From: CAZWDO01 sp964632485 [NCBI: uncultured bacterium]
Lineage (GTDB): Bacteria; JAGOEH01
Reading direction: 5' to 3'
Length of the DNA stretch: 24,597 bases
Assembly: GCA_964632485.1 (NCBI GenBank)
Contig: CAZWDO010000033.1
Coordinates: forward strand, 1 to 24,597
Part shown: positions 1 to 6,648 of the stretch, piece after piece
Layout: every line of letters starts with the position of its first letter
Numbering within the stretch: position 1 is the stretch's first letter
Notes under the pieces: generated by a model
Seen by the model: the letters and a program-made list of their open reading frames with translations, nothing else
Databases searched by the model: none
What the model was told of the DNA's origin: nothing
Position numbers and translations under genes: made by a program

Positions 1-144
1 ACAATTTGTCGACAGTTGAAAATGAAAGCTTCCGATGGAAAAATGCGAGAGACCGGTAAAAGTGTCGTAACCGGTGAAAATTTTCTGCCACCGAAAACAA
101 TAAAGAAACAAGTACCCAAAAAAGACAAGGATATGGAAAAATGA
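1..144 (+). CDS. 3' end of an unidentified gene (partial)
   Basis: An open frame enters from the left edge and stops with TGA at 142-144, giving 47 visible residues. The last third is rich in lysine and charged residues. Its stop overlaps the ATG of the next gene in an ATGA arrangement, which suggests translational coupling and one operon. The stretch at residues 8-18 (KMKASDGKMRE) resembles RITASDGKNYE in the adjacent RhuM-type protein, so it may be the tail of a related or duplicated protein, but the match is short. No domain can be named. The frame and overlap are seen directly; identity is open. Confidence 0.45.
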   Translation, partial: TICRQLKMKASDGKMRETGKSVVTGENFLPPKTIKKQVPKKDKDMEK

Positions 145-782
145 AAAAGAATAAAGAACATTCCATTGTCCGATCTTCCGCTGCCGAATACCTGACCTTT
201 ATTGCCGGGAGCGGCAACAGCGATGTCAATGCAATCTACGCTGATGAAAATATCTGGCTGTCTCAAAAGATGATAGCCCTGTTGTATGATGTTAATGTAC
301 GCACGGTTAATGAGCACTTAAAGAATATATTTGCCGACAGTGAGTTGGAAGAAGCTTCAGTTATCCGGAATTTCCGGATAACTGCTTCCGATGGTAAAAA
401 CTACGAAACCATGCACTACAATTTGAGCGCCATTATAGCCGTTGGCTACAAGGTGAACTCTGAACGGGCGGTACAGTTCCGCAAGTGGGCAACAAGCATT
501 ATAGAGTCCTTCACCATCAAGGGCTTTGCCATGGATGACGAGCGGCTTAAAAGCGATGGTTCGGTGTTGACCAAGCAATACTTTGAAGAACAGTTACAGC
601 GTATTCGGGAGATACGGCTATCCGAGCGAAAATTTTACCAGAAAATCACCGACATATATGCAACAGCTATTGATTACGACGTAACCGCAGAATCAACTAA
701 GCGTTTTTTTGCCACCGTGCAGAACAAACTCCATTGGGCTATTCATGGACATGATATGCCCCCGTTTATTGGAATAATATAA
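141..782 (+). CDS. RhuM-family protein, C-terminally truncated
   Basis: 213 codons. The N-terminal two thirds carry the RhuM pattern: a DNA-binding-like block (IWLSQKMIALLYDVNVRTVN, residues about 38-57), a VIRNFR segment, a YNLSAIIAVGYKVNSERA block near residues 93-109, then FRKWAT. Family members usually run to roughly 330 residues. Here similarity stops at about residue 202 (KLHWAIHGH) and an unrelated DMPPFIGII ends the protein, so the C-terminal third appears lost. RhuM proteins are often found near restriction-modification loci and phage-like islands; their biochemical role is not established. The start overlaps the previous stop (ATGA). A 27-bp palindrome lies inside the gene at 358-384. 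The family call is fairly secure; function in this truncated form is doubtful. Confidence 0.75.
   Translation: MKKNKEHSIVRSSAAEYLTFIAGSGNSDVNAIYADENIWLSQKMIALLYDVNVRTVNEHLKNIFADSELEEASVIRNFRITASDGKNYETMHYNLSAIIAVGYKVNSERAVQFRKWATSIIESFTIKGFAMDDERLKSDGSVLTKQYFEEQLQRIREIRLSERKFYQKITDIYATAIDYDVTAESTKRFFATVQNKLHWAIHGHDMPPFIGII
358..384. repeat. 13-bp perfect inverted repeat inside the rhuM-like gene
   Basis: CAGTTATCCGGAA (358-370) and TTCCGGATAACTG (372-384) are exact reverse complements around a single T. It encodes SVIRNFRIT, a conserved part of the protein, so symmetry may partly follow from the peptide (two Arg codons CGG flanking Asn-Phe). Confidence 0.7.
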
Positions 783-807
783 GTGTGAACTGCGTACTTG
801 TCAAGCC

Positions 808-858
808 AAATTTCCCTAAGGTGGAGAAGCCGTAGGCTTCGGAAGCTTAGGGAAATTT
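808..858. repeat. Nested perfect hairpin (13-bp outer, 6-bp inner stem)
   Basis: The outer arms AAATTTCCCTAAG (808-820) and CTTAGGGAAATTT (846-858) are exact reverse complements. Inside, GAAGCC (826-831) pairs with GGCTTC (835-840) around a GTA loop. It lies just after the truncated rhuM-like gene. It could act as a terminator, although the trailing T-run is short, or as a folded recombination site. Confidence 0.7.
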
Positions 859-917
859 GTCGCGCCCAAACGAGGACTGGATAAAATCGCCAGTCCGTTG
901 GATATTTTGAATGGTAC

Positions 918-1049
918 GGCTATTGGGAGGGGCGGCTTGGCGGCTGTCGCTGCGCGACATCGTACAACACGCGGGAAAGCGCGTAGCGGGAAAGCGCGTA
1001 GCGGGAAATTTCCTACGGAAACTTCGCCAACCCCTCCCTCCCATTAGAC
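918..1049. repeat. attC-like folded element at the left boundary of the cassette
   Basis: The left arm (918-942, beginning GGCTATTGGGAGG) pairs with the right arm (1025-1049, ending CCTCCCATTAGAC). The outer ends resemble integron R'' (RYYYAAC) and R' (GTTRRRY) boxes but are degenerate: GGCTATT and ATTAGAC. The interior contains GC-rich short repeats. Length (132 bp) and imperfect pairing fit an attC site; the missing G in the right-hand box argues against present activity. Confidence 0.45.
971..1008. repeat. 15-bp tandem repeat, about 2.5 copies
   Basis: The unit GCGGGAAAGCGCGTA occurs at 971-985 and 986-1000, followed by a partial copy GCGGGAAA at 1001-1008. It lies in the loop of the attC-like element, where length changes would be tolerated. 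Confidence 0.85.
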
Positions 1050-1063
1050 GACATTCGATTTTA
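1044..1063 (+). repeat. Left 20-bp inverted repeat of the DJ-1 gene cassette
   Basis: TTAGACGACATTCGATTTTA is an exact reverse complement of 1719-1738. It begins with TTAGAC, the six bases expected just inside a cassette after cleavage in GTTRRRY. It ends 25 bp before the ATG of the enclosed gene. Confidence 0.85.
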
Positions 1064-1088
1064 AACAAAAAAATAGAAGGAGCATGAC

Positions 1089-1721
1089 ATGAAGAATTCA
1101 AAGTTGAACAATTGCTATCTATATGTATTGAATACAATGGCTGATTGGGAGATAGCTTATATTACAGCTGAACTAAACAGCGGAAGATTCCTTAAAAATG
1201 GAAAAGTTACTATACAGAAGGTAGCTAAAAGCCTAAATCCTGTAACTTCAATGGGTGGAATGAGCATTAATGTTGATTTGAAACTATCTGAAGTTAAATT
1301 TTCTGAAGGTGATTTGCTGATTCTTCCTGGTGCGGATACATGGATGGAGGAAGAGCATAATAGTGTAATTGAAATAGTTGAAAACTTGATTGACCGTGGC
1401 GTTATTGTAGCAGCAATATGCGGCGCAACAATTGCATTAGCAAATGCGGGGATTTTAAATAGTCGAAAGCATACGAGTAATGGCAAAGGATTCTTAGAAA
1501 TGATATGTCCTGAATATAAAGGGAGCGATAATTATATCGACTGTCCGGCAGTGTGCGACAGCAATTTGATAACTGCTTCTGGGTTGGCACCACTGGAGTT
1601 TACATATGAAATTATGAAGAGAGTCGAAGTAATGAAGGAAGATACAGTCACTGCTTGGTACAGGTTGTATAGTACGAAAGAGTCAAGGTACTTCTATGAA
1701 CTAATGGAGTCCATGAAGTAA
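1089..1721 (+). CDS. DJ-1/PfpI-family (class I glutamine amidotransferase-like) protein
   Basis: 210 codons, of usual length for single-domain DJ-1/PfpI proteins. The LLILPGADTW segment (residues about 76-85) is the conserved strand and turn before the elbow. The nucleophile elbow is AAICGAT with Cys111, and the ASGLAPLEFTYEI segment near residues 158-170 is the usual C-terminal family motif. The residue after the elbow that often supplies a catalytic His (TSNGKG) lacks one, so the exact chemistry (protease, deglycase, chaperone) cannot be assigned. GAAGGAG lies just before the ATG and supports the start. The gene is AT-rich compared with its flanks, stands alone, and sits exactly between 20-bp inverted repeats. 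That fits an integron-type gene cassette acquired by transfer. Confidence 0.85.
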   Translation: MKNSKLNNCYLYVLNTMADWEIAYITAELNSGRFLKNGKVTIQKVAKSLNPVTSMGGMSINVDLKLSEVKFSEGDLLILPGADTWMEEEHNSVIEIVENLIDRGVIVAAICGATIALANAGILNSRKHTSNGKGFLEMICPEYKGSDNYIDCPAVCDSNLITASGLAPLEFTYEIMKRVEVMKEDTVTAWYRLYSTKESRYFYELMESMK

Positions 1722-1738
1722 AATCGAATGTCGTCTAA
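1719..1738 (-). repeat. Right 20-bp inverted repeat of the DJ-1 gene cassette
   Basis: Exact reverse complement of 1044-1063. It includes the stop codon of the DJ-1-family gene (TAA at 1719-1721) and runs into GTCTAAC (1733-1739), which matches the integron R'' consensus RYYYAAC. Confidence 0.85.
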
Positions 1739-1843
1739 CACAGCACTCCCAACATGAACTGTTGTCACGCCCCTTGCGGAAAGACAGCAAGGGATCGCGC
1801 CAATCGCTGACGCGAAACGCTCATGTCGTGAGTGCTCGGAACG
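1733..1843. repeat. attC-like folded element after the DJ-1 gene
   Basis: It starts with GTCTAAC. The long arms 1742-1759 (AGCACTCCCAACATGAAC) and 1819-1836 (GCTCATGTCGTGAGTGCT) are complementary at 15 of 18 positions. An inner stem pairs CCCTTGC (1771-1777) with GCAAGGG (1787-1793). Size and layout fit an attC site. The closing GTTRRRY box is not found where expected: 1837-1843 reads CGGAACG. The site is therefore probably broken on its right side. It may also serve as transcript terminator for the cassette gene. Confidence 0.5.
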
Positions 1844-1980
1844 GTAGCAATAATTTTAAAATGATAAACGATAAAAAAAATGAAACTTACTAGTGCTTAG
1901 CCATAAAAAAAGATTAACTATTGACAACTGAATAAAAATTGAGTAAATTACCTGTAACCATCCGAGAAAGCAATGAGATT

Positions 1981-2445
1981 ATGGGTAACCATATCACCAG
2001 TATCGACCTTAATGACGAGATGAAAAAGAAATTGCAAGAGGTTGTGAACAAGCGGAGCAGTCCCCAGCAAATGGTTATCCGTGCCCAGATTATATTAATG
2101 ACTCATGAGCAGCAATCCGTATCCGAGATCAGAACCGAATTGAAAGTCAGTAAAAATGTTATTGCCAAATGGAGAAAGCGCTTCAGCCAACACGGAATGG
2201 AGGGGCTGAACGATGAAGCCAGATCGGGGAGGCCTGAAATTTATAATGCCGAGATTCGGCATAAGATAGCGGCGAAGGCCTGTGTTCTCCCTGAAGGAAA
2301 AACACATTGGTCGATACGGGAATTGGCGGCGGCCATGAACGTCGATCGTGCCATTGTGGAGCGGGTATTGAAGGCGGAATCAATCAAGCCGCATTTGATC
2401 CAGTATTACACAGTACCGATCCTGACTTTGAAGAGAAGATGCTGA
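1981..2445 (+). pseudogene. IS630-family transposase, N-terminal fragment
   Basis: The frame is open from a TTG at 1939, but ATG 1981 (MGNHITSIDLNDEM) matches the usual start of this transposase type. A helix-turn-helix region follows (SVSEIRTELKVSKNVIAKWR, protein residues about 44-63), then GLNDEARSGRPE, the typical linker, and a second winged-helix region (WSIRELAAAMNVDRAIVERV). The frame ends prematurely after IQYYT, where the DNA-cleaving DDE domain should begin. Losing one A near 2413 explains the shift: TAT TAC ACA (A)GT ACC GAT would read on as TDPDFEEKM in the second fragment. It is nonfunctional as it stands unless frameshifted; some IS elements use frameshifting, but normally not IS630. 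Confidence 0.75.
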
Positions 2446-2918
2446 CGATTGTCGGTCTATATTTGAATCCGCCGGAGAATGCTATTGTTTTGTCTGTCGA
2501 TGAAAAGACGGGCATTCAGGCGCTGGATCGAACTCAGCCGGTATTGCCGCTGAAACCGCATGGGAAGATCAAAAACATTCCATTTGAATACAAACAGCTG
2601 GGAACAACTTCGCTTATCGCGGCGCTGGAGGTTCACAAAGGAAACGTTACCGGAGTTTGTGAAGATCGCCATACCCACGTGGAATTCTTAAGCTTTTTGC
2701 AGAACCTCGTCAGGAAATTCCGTCGAAAAAATCGAGAGATCCATATTATCATGGATAATTACAGTGCGCATAAGCATTATAAAATCAAAGAATGGGTAGC
2801 CGAAAATCCGGATGTTTATGTTCATTTCACAACTGCACAAAATCAAGACAATTCTTTTAAAAATGATATTCAGCTCAAGAGGAATAAGATTATCATGTCA
2901 TATTGGGAACTGATTTAA
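2413..2918 (+). pseudogene. IS630-family transposase, DDE-domain fragment (3' truncated)
   Basis: It continues the transposase in the next frame from about STDPDFEEKM. The first catalytic Asp lies in VLSVDEKTG and the second in IHIIMDNYSAHKH. After VYVHFT (near 2832) the expected TPTHASWMNQIE-type segment with the third catalytic Glu is replaced by unrelated TAQNQDNSFKND and a stop at 2916-2918. The nuclease triad is therefore incomplete. An open frame in this phase extends back to 2307, but the overlapping part is out of frame with the real N-terminus. The break suggests a later recombination or deletion at the right side of the element. Confidence 0.75.
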
Positions 2919-3006
2919 AAACAATTAATACAGAATGGAACAACTATATTGAGATATATGGACAATAGACAATCATTAGAATGTATTTTTTTTTAAATGA
3001 AACGAG

Positions 3007-3417
3007 TTGAGTAAAATGAATGAAATTCAAAAAATCCGTTATGACTATGAATTACCTTCCTGCATTGAAAGTTGGGGATGGAAATATCATCATTTAGGAA
3101 TTCCAACGGATAAGATAATGCCAAATGAAAAATATTTACCACAATTTAAGTTCTTTGTTTCAGGATTTAATACGAGTCCTTTCGGAATTGAATGGATGAG
3201 ATTTGAGAAAGGTAGTCCAATTGATAAATTAATCCAAACAGTTCCTCATATTGCGTTTGAGGTTGAAGATTTAGATTTCGAACTAAAAAGTCGTGACTTT
3301 AAAATAATTACAGAACCCAATCCACCTTCAGAAGGAGTGAGGGCTGCAATGATTGAGCACAATGGAGCGCCAATTGAATTGATTGAATTTGAGAAAAATA
3401 GTAAATATTGCCAGTGA
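3007..3417 (+). CDS. VOC-fold (glyoxalase/dioxygenase-like) protein
   Basis: 136 codons from TTG 3007; ATG 3016 is an equally possible start, and neither has a strong ribosome binding site. The layout is a single VOC module. KYHHLGIPTDK near residues 27-37 gives the first His, GIEWMRFE near 60-67 a second-strand acid, VPHIAFEVEDL near 80-90 the second His, and APIELIEFE near the end the last Glu. This pattern could bind one divalent metal, but substrate specificity cannot be read. It may act in detoxification or small-molecule modification. The gene is AT-rich, alone, and follows IS630 debris, which suggests acquisition. A GTTAGGC box lies 238 bp after it, a weak hint of another cassette boundary. 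Confidence 0.75.
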   Translation: MSKMNEIQKIRYDYELPSCIESWGWKYHHLGIPTDKIMPNEKYLPQFKFFVSGFNTSPFGIEWMRFEKGSPIDKLIQTVPHIAFEVEDLDFELKSRDFKIITEPNPPSEGVRAAMIEHNGAPIELIEFEKNSKYCQ

Positions 3418-3735
3418 CTAAAACGCAACATACGTAAACCGGGCAATGTGGATAATATAAAGTTTACCACATTTACTCTCAGTTTTAACTCTTTGGTAAG
3501 TAAGTGGCATATCATGGAAACTGAAAATGAAGAGACAGAAAATTAAGTGTGTGGCTATAATATCATAAATAAAGCATTTACCGAATATTGCTAATTTTAA
3601 GTGCGTTACATTTAATAAATTTTGTAGCGGTTTGACAGTTTTACGCTCCGAAATGTTAGGCAGAAAACACAAAAAAGACTCGCCACCCAAGGCTAGAGAA
3701 AGCATAGTCTTTTTAAAAACCATGAGAGGTTTTAT
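3418..3735. other. Gene-free leader region before the amino-acid permease
   Basis: No credible gene; the minus-strand frame at 3418-3723 has no family features. It contains GTTAGGC (3655-3661), matching the integron R' consensus but without a convincing partner box, and a perfect 9-bp hairpin with a T-rich 3' side (3672-3714). Confidence 0.5.
3672..3714 (+). promoter_or_regulatory. Terminator-like hairpin in the leader of the permease gene
   Basis: AAAAAGACT (3672-3680) pairs exactly with AGTCTTTTT (3706-3714). The 25-nt loop contains two possible small stems (GCC/GGC at 3682-3693 and CTA/TAG near 3693-3707). It ends 21 bp before the ATG and overlaps almost up to the ribosome binding site GAGAGG (3723-3728). 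It could terminate upstream transcription or act as an attenuator. Confidence 0.4.
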
Positions 3736-5568
3736 ATGTTAAAAAAAGAGATTTCATTCTTAGGTGTTTTTAGTATTGCTTCTGGAGCTATGATTAGCTC
3801 AGGGATATTTATTTTGCCAGGACTTGCTTTTTCAAAAACCGGACCAGCGGTTTTTTTATCCTATTTTATAGCTGGTATATTGGGACTGATTGGAATATTC
3901 AGTGTCATTGAATTATCAACTGCTATGCCAAAAGCAGGCGGTGACTACTATTTTATCAATAAAACATTTGGGCCGTTGGTCGGTACAATTTCTGGTTTTT
4001 TGGGATGGTTTGCTCTATCATTAAAAAGTTCCTTTGCAATATTTGGTATATCTGAGATCATTATTTTATATACCGGCATTAGTCCCTTAATATCAGGTTT
4101 TATATTATGTCTATTTTTTGTTATTCTTAATTTAATTGGTGTCAAAGAAGCGGTCGTATTTCAAATTGCAATGGTTATTGGATTGCTATCCTTAATGCTT
4201 GTATATATTGTTATTGGACTTCCTAAAATTCAATTATCAAATTTTACACCTTTCGTAACAGGAGAATTTAATAATATTATTATTACCTCAGGATTTGTTT
4301 TTATTTCATTTGGAGGGTTACTCAATGTAGCTAACATTTCTGAGGAAGTCAAAAATCCAAAAAAAAATATTCCACTTGGTATGATTTCATCAATTGTTGC
4401 AGTAACGATATTCTATACATTAATAACATTCGTCATAACTGGAACATTAGACCCTTTATCTTTTAAAAATTCATTAACTCCGGTAGCGGATTCCGCAAGA
4501 ACATTTATGGGAACATGGGGTTATATTATCATTATCGCTGCCTCTATTTTGGCATTTTTTACTACAGCAAATGCAGGGATTATGTCAGCATCGAGATATC
4601 CAATGGCTTTAAGCAGAGACAAATTGATACCACAGCAAATTGCTTTGATCAATAAAAAATTTAAAACTCCAATAATTTCTATCATACTTACAGGAATCAT
4701 CATTTATTTATCATTATTGCTGTCCCTTGAGATGCTTGTAAAAGCAGCATCAACTGTTATTTTAACATCCTATGTTTTAACGAATTTATCAGTTATTATT
4801 TTAAGAGAAAGCAAAATAATTAATTATAAACCCAGCTTTAAAGCAGCTTTTTACCCCTGGTTACAAATTGTGTGTATTATTCTTTTTACATTTTTTATTA
4901 TTGATCTTGGTGTTGCCGCAATCGAATTAAGTTTAGCTTTGTTGTTCATTAGTTTCTGTGTATATATATTTTATGGTAGAAAAATAAAAAATAGTGAATA
5001 TGCGCTGTTACATTTGTTAAAAAGAATTACGGACAAAAGATTAACAGAAAATATTATTGAAGATGAATTAAGAGAAATACTTGTACACAGAGATGATATA
5101 GAACAAGACAATTTTGATCATTTAATTAAAGATGCAAAAATAATTGATGTTAATGAATTTATGGATTTTGAAAACCTTTTAAAAATAGTTGCAAAACCCT
5201 TATCAGAAGAAATTGAAATGCCAGAAGAAGAGATAATTTCACTGTTTATAAAAAGACAGGAAGAATCTAATACAGCTTTATCAAATTTTTTAGCGATTCC
5301 ACATATAATAATTGAAGGTGAAAATAAGATGTTTCTAACGATAGTAAGAAGTAAAAATGGAATTAAATTCACAGAACTCGAAAATAAAGTTAATGCAGTA
5401 TTTATTTTGGGTGGTACTAAAGATAAAAGACTATTACATTTAAAAACACTTGCTTCTATTGCTACATTAGTAAACCAAAAGGATTTTGAAAAAAACTGGT
5501 TGAGTGTTGATAGTATTGTTCAAATAAAAAATTTAATGATTTTAAGTAATAGGAAAAGGTTTCATTAA
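3736..5568 (+). CDS. APC-family amino-acid permease fused to a PTS EIIA-like domain
   Basis: 610 codons. Residues about 5-420 form an APC-superfamily transporter: SIASGAMISSGIFILPG at residues 14-30 is the unwound first helix that binds substrate, followed by many hydrophobic segments (about twelve) and a PKAGGDYYFIN loop. A soluble tail begins near residue 430. Its second half looks like a PTS EIIA type-2 domain, with the phosphorylatable His523 in FLAIPHIIIEG. Such tails are expected to receive phosphate from the nitrogen- or sugar-PTS chain and to gate transport, but no EI or HPr gene is in the window. GAGAGG 7 bp before ATG supports the start. The gene is strongly AT-rich. Substrate is unknown. 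Confidence 0.85.
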   Translation: MLKKEISFLGVFSIASGAMISSGIFILPGLAFSKTGPAVFLSYFIAGILGLIGIFSVIELSTAMPKAGGDYYFINKTFGPLVGTISGFLGWFALSLKSSFAIFGISEIIILYTGISPLISGFILCLFFVILNLIGVKEAVVFQIAMVIGLLSLMLVYIVIGLPKIQLSNFTPFVTGEFNNIIITSGFVFISFGGLLNVANISEEVKNPKKNIPLGMISSIVAVTIFYTLITFVITGTLDPLSFKNSLTPVADSARTFMGTWGYIIIIAASILAFFTTANAGIMSASRYPMALSRDKLIPQQIALINKKFKTPIISIILTGIIIYLSLLLSLEMLVKAASTVILTSYVLTNLSVIILRESKIINYKPSFKAAFYPWLQIVCIILFTFFIIDLGVAAIELSLALLFISFCVYIFYGRKIKNSEYALLHLLKRITDKRLTENIIEDELREILVHRDDIEQDNFDHLIKDAKIIDVNEFMDFENLLKIVAKPLSEEIEMPEEEIISLFIKRQEESNTALSNFLAIPHIIIEGENKMFLTIVRSKNGIKFTELENKVNAVFILGGTKDKRLLHLKTLASIATLVNQKDFEKNWLSVDSIVQIKNLMILSNRKRFH

Positions 5569-5642
5569 TATAAGACGATGACATCCGTGAAATTTTCTTT
5601 GCTTAAATATACTGAATGCTTCCTTGAAAGGATACTTTGTCC

Positions 5643-6428
5643 ATGGAACCGATGAACTTTAAAACGAATATTGTCGAAGTAACGACGGAAAATCTCAGTA
5701 AACATCCCCAGTCGATTTGCTTTATCAATCCCAAACATGAATCGTATCACAAAAAGCTCGAGTGGCTCACTGAACAGTTCAAACATGGACTGAAAATCAA
5801 ACTGCTTTATATCGATATAGAAAAAAGACCCGTAGGGTTCATTGAATATGTCCCGGGAGAGTATTGCTGGAGATCTGTCAGCGCATCCGGGTATATGTTT
5901 ATTCACTGTCTTTGGATCAATGGTAAAAAATATCATCATCATGGACTGGGTTCTCTTTTAATAGAGGAAGCGGAAAAGGATGCGGCAAACATGCTGGGAG
6001 TCGCTGTCGTTGCCAGCAGGAATGCCTTTATGGCTGATAGCGGCATATTTTATAAAAACGGTTATAAAACGATCGCAGAGTCCGGCCACGAGCAATTGTT
6101 GGCAAAAACGTTCAAGTCGGGTTCGCTTCCCACCATTAACGATTGGCAAGCCGCATTGAAAACATACAATGGATTGACGATTGTCTATTCAAGACAATGT
6201 CCATGGGCCGCCCGGTTTATGGATGAAGTGAAGCCAATCCTTGAAAAGGAAGGTCTGGAGCCCACTGTTATAGAAATTAAAACAGCAGGTCAGGCGCAGA
6301 AAGCGCTCTCATTGTATGGCGTCTTCAATTTGATCTATAATGGAAATCTATTGGCTGATCGCTATATTTCCACGACACGATTTTTGAATATCCTGAAAAA
6401 GGATATCAAGCCCGGAATGAAACTATAA
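5643..6428 (+). CDS. GNAT acetyltransferase with C-terminal YoaP-like domain
   Basis: About 261 codons from ATG 5643, which sits a normal distance after GAAAGGAT (5626-5633); an in-frame TTG at 5637 is less likely. Residues about 5-150 are a GNAT fold. PVGFIEYVPGEYCW gives the central strands, and the acetyl-CoA loop is HHHGLGSLLIEEAEKDA near residues 98-114. The C-terminal third (from about residue 165) carries the YoaP-type pattern with VYSRQCPWAARFMDEVKPIL, a thioredoxin-like beginning with one Cys. YoaP-like proteins are annotated only generally as acetyltransferases and the acceptor is unknown. It is separated from the permease by 74 bp and may have its own promoter. The end is convergent with the AAA gene. 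Confidence 0.85.
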   Translation: MEPMNFKTNIVEVTTENLSKHPQSICFINPKHESYHKKLEWLTEQFKHGLKIKLLYIDIEKRPVGFIEYVPGEYCWRSVSASGYMFIHCLWINGKKYHHHGLGSLLIEEAEKDAANMLGVAVVASRNAFMADSGIFYKNGYKTIAESGHEQLLAKTFKSGSLPTINDWQAALKTYNGLTIVYSRQCPWAARFMDEVKPILEKEGLEPTVIEIKTAGQAQKALSLYGVFNLIYNGNLLADRYISTTRFLNILKKDIKPGMKL

Positions 6429-6534
6429 TGAGTTCTGCTTCAAAGAGAGACACTTCAACGGAATTTTAACTTTTTTCGATTGTATATGAGGGTCAAACGG
6501 AACGGGAATGGTCAGGAAAGCGCTAAGAACGGCT

Positions 6535-6648
6535 TTAGCGGCTGCCGCTGAATCCAATAGGCTGAGGTGTGCCGGCTTTCAGCCGGGTTTCAGTGCGAAG
6601 CTTGGCCAGCATTTTGTCTGCCTGGCGATCACAGCCGTGAAGTTTGAA
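6535..6648 (-). pseudogene. Severed 37-codon C-terminal tail of the AAA ATPase
   Basis: Reading on past the ochre stop of the AAA gene in the same frame gives 37 sense codons (FKLHGCDRQADKMLAKLRTE and onward to GFSGSR) before the next TAA at 6535-6537. The tail is basic and helical, like the normal end of these ATPases, so the TAA at 6649-6651 looks like a point change of a sense codon. The overlapping plus-strand frame at 6508-6906 is antisense to this and to the ATPase and is not taken as a gene. Confidence 0.55.

Larger units (their letters stand above)
783..1043. other. Non-coding, repeat-rich region left of the DJ-1 cassette
   Basis: I see no convincing gene here; the 96-codon minus-strand frame at 847-1137 runs through repeats and is not credible. 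The stretch holds a nested hairpin (808-858), a short tandem repeat (971-1008) and a long imperfect stem whose outer arms are 918-942 and 1025-1049. Together these look like remains of recombination sites. Confidence 0.6.
1939..2918 (+). mobile_element. Remnant of an IS630-family insertion sequence
   Basis: Two overlapping frames together encode most of an IS630-type transposase. The 5' helix-turn-helix part is intact, a one-base loss near 2413 breaks the frame, and similarity ends near 2832 before the last catalytic acid. I cannot identify terminal inverted repeats or the TA target duplication. The given limits are coding limits, not element ends. Confidence 0.75.

Noticed and set aside
971-1008. 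Considered as a CRISPR-like array
   Set aside because: 15-bp units are directly adjacent with no spacers; it is a simple tandem repeat.
3412-3661. Possible attC site after the VOC gene (GACTAAA ... GTTAGGC)
   Set aside because: The right box fits, but the span of 250 bp is too long and arm pairing is poor compared with the element after the DJ-1 gene.
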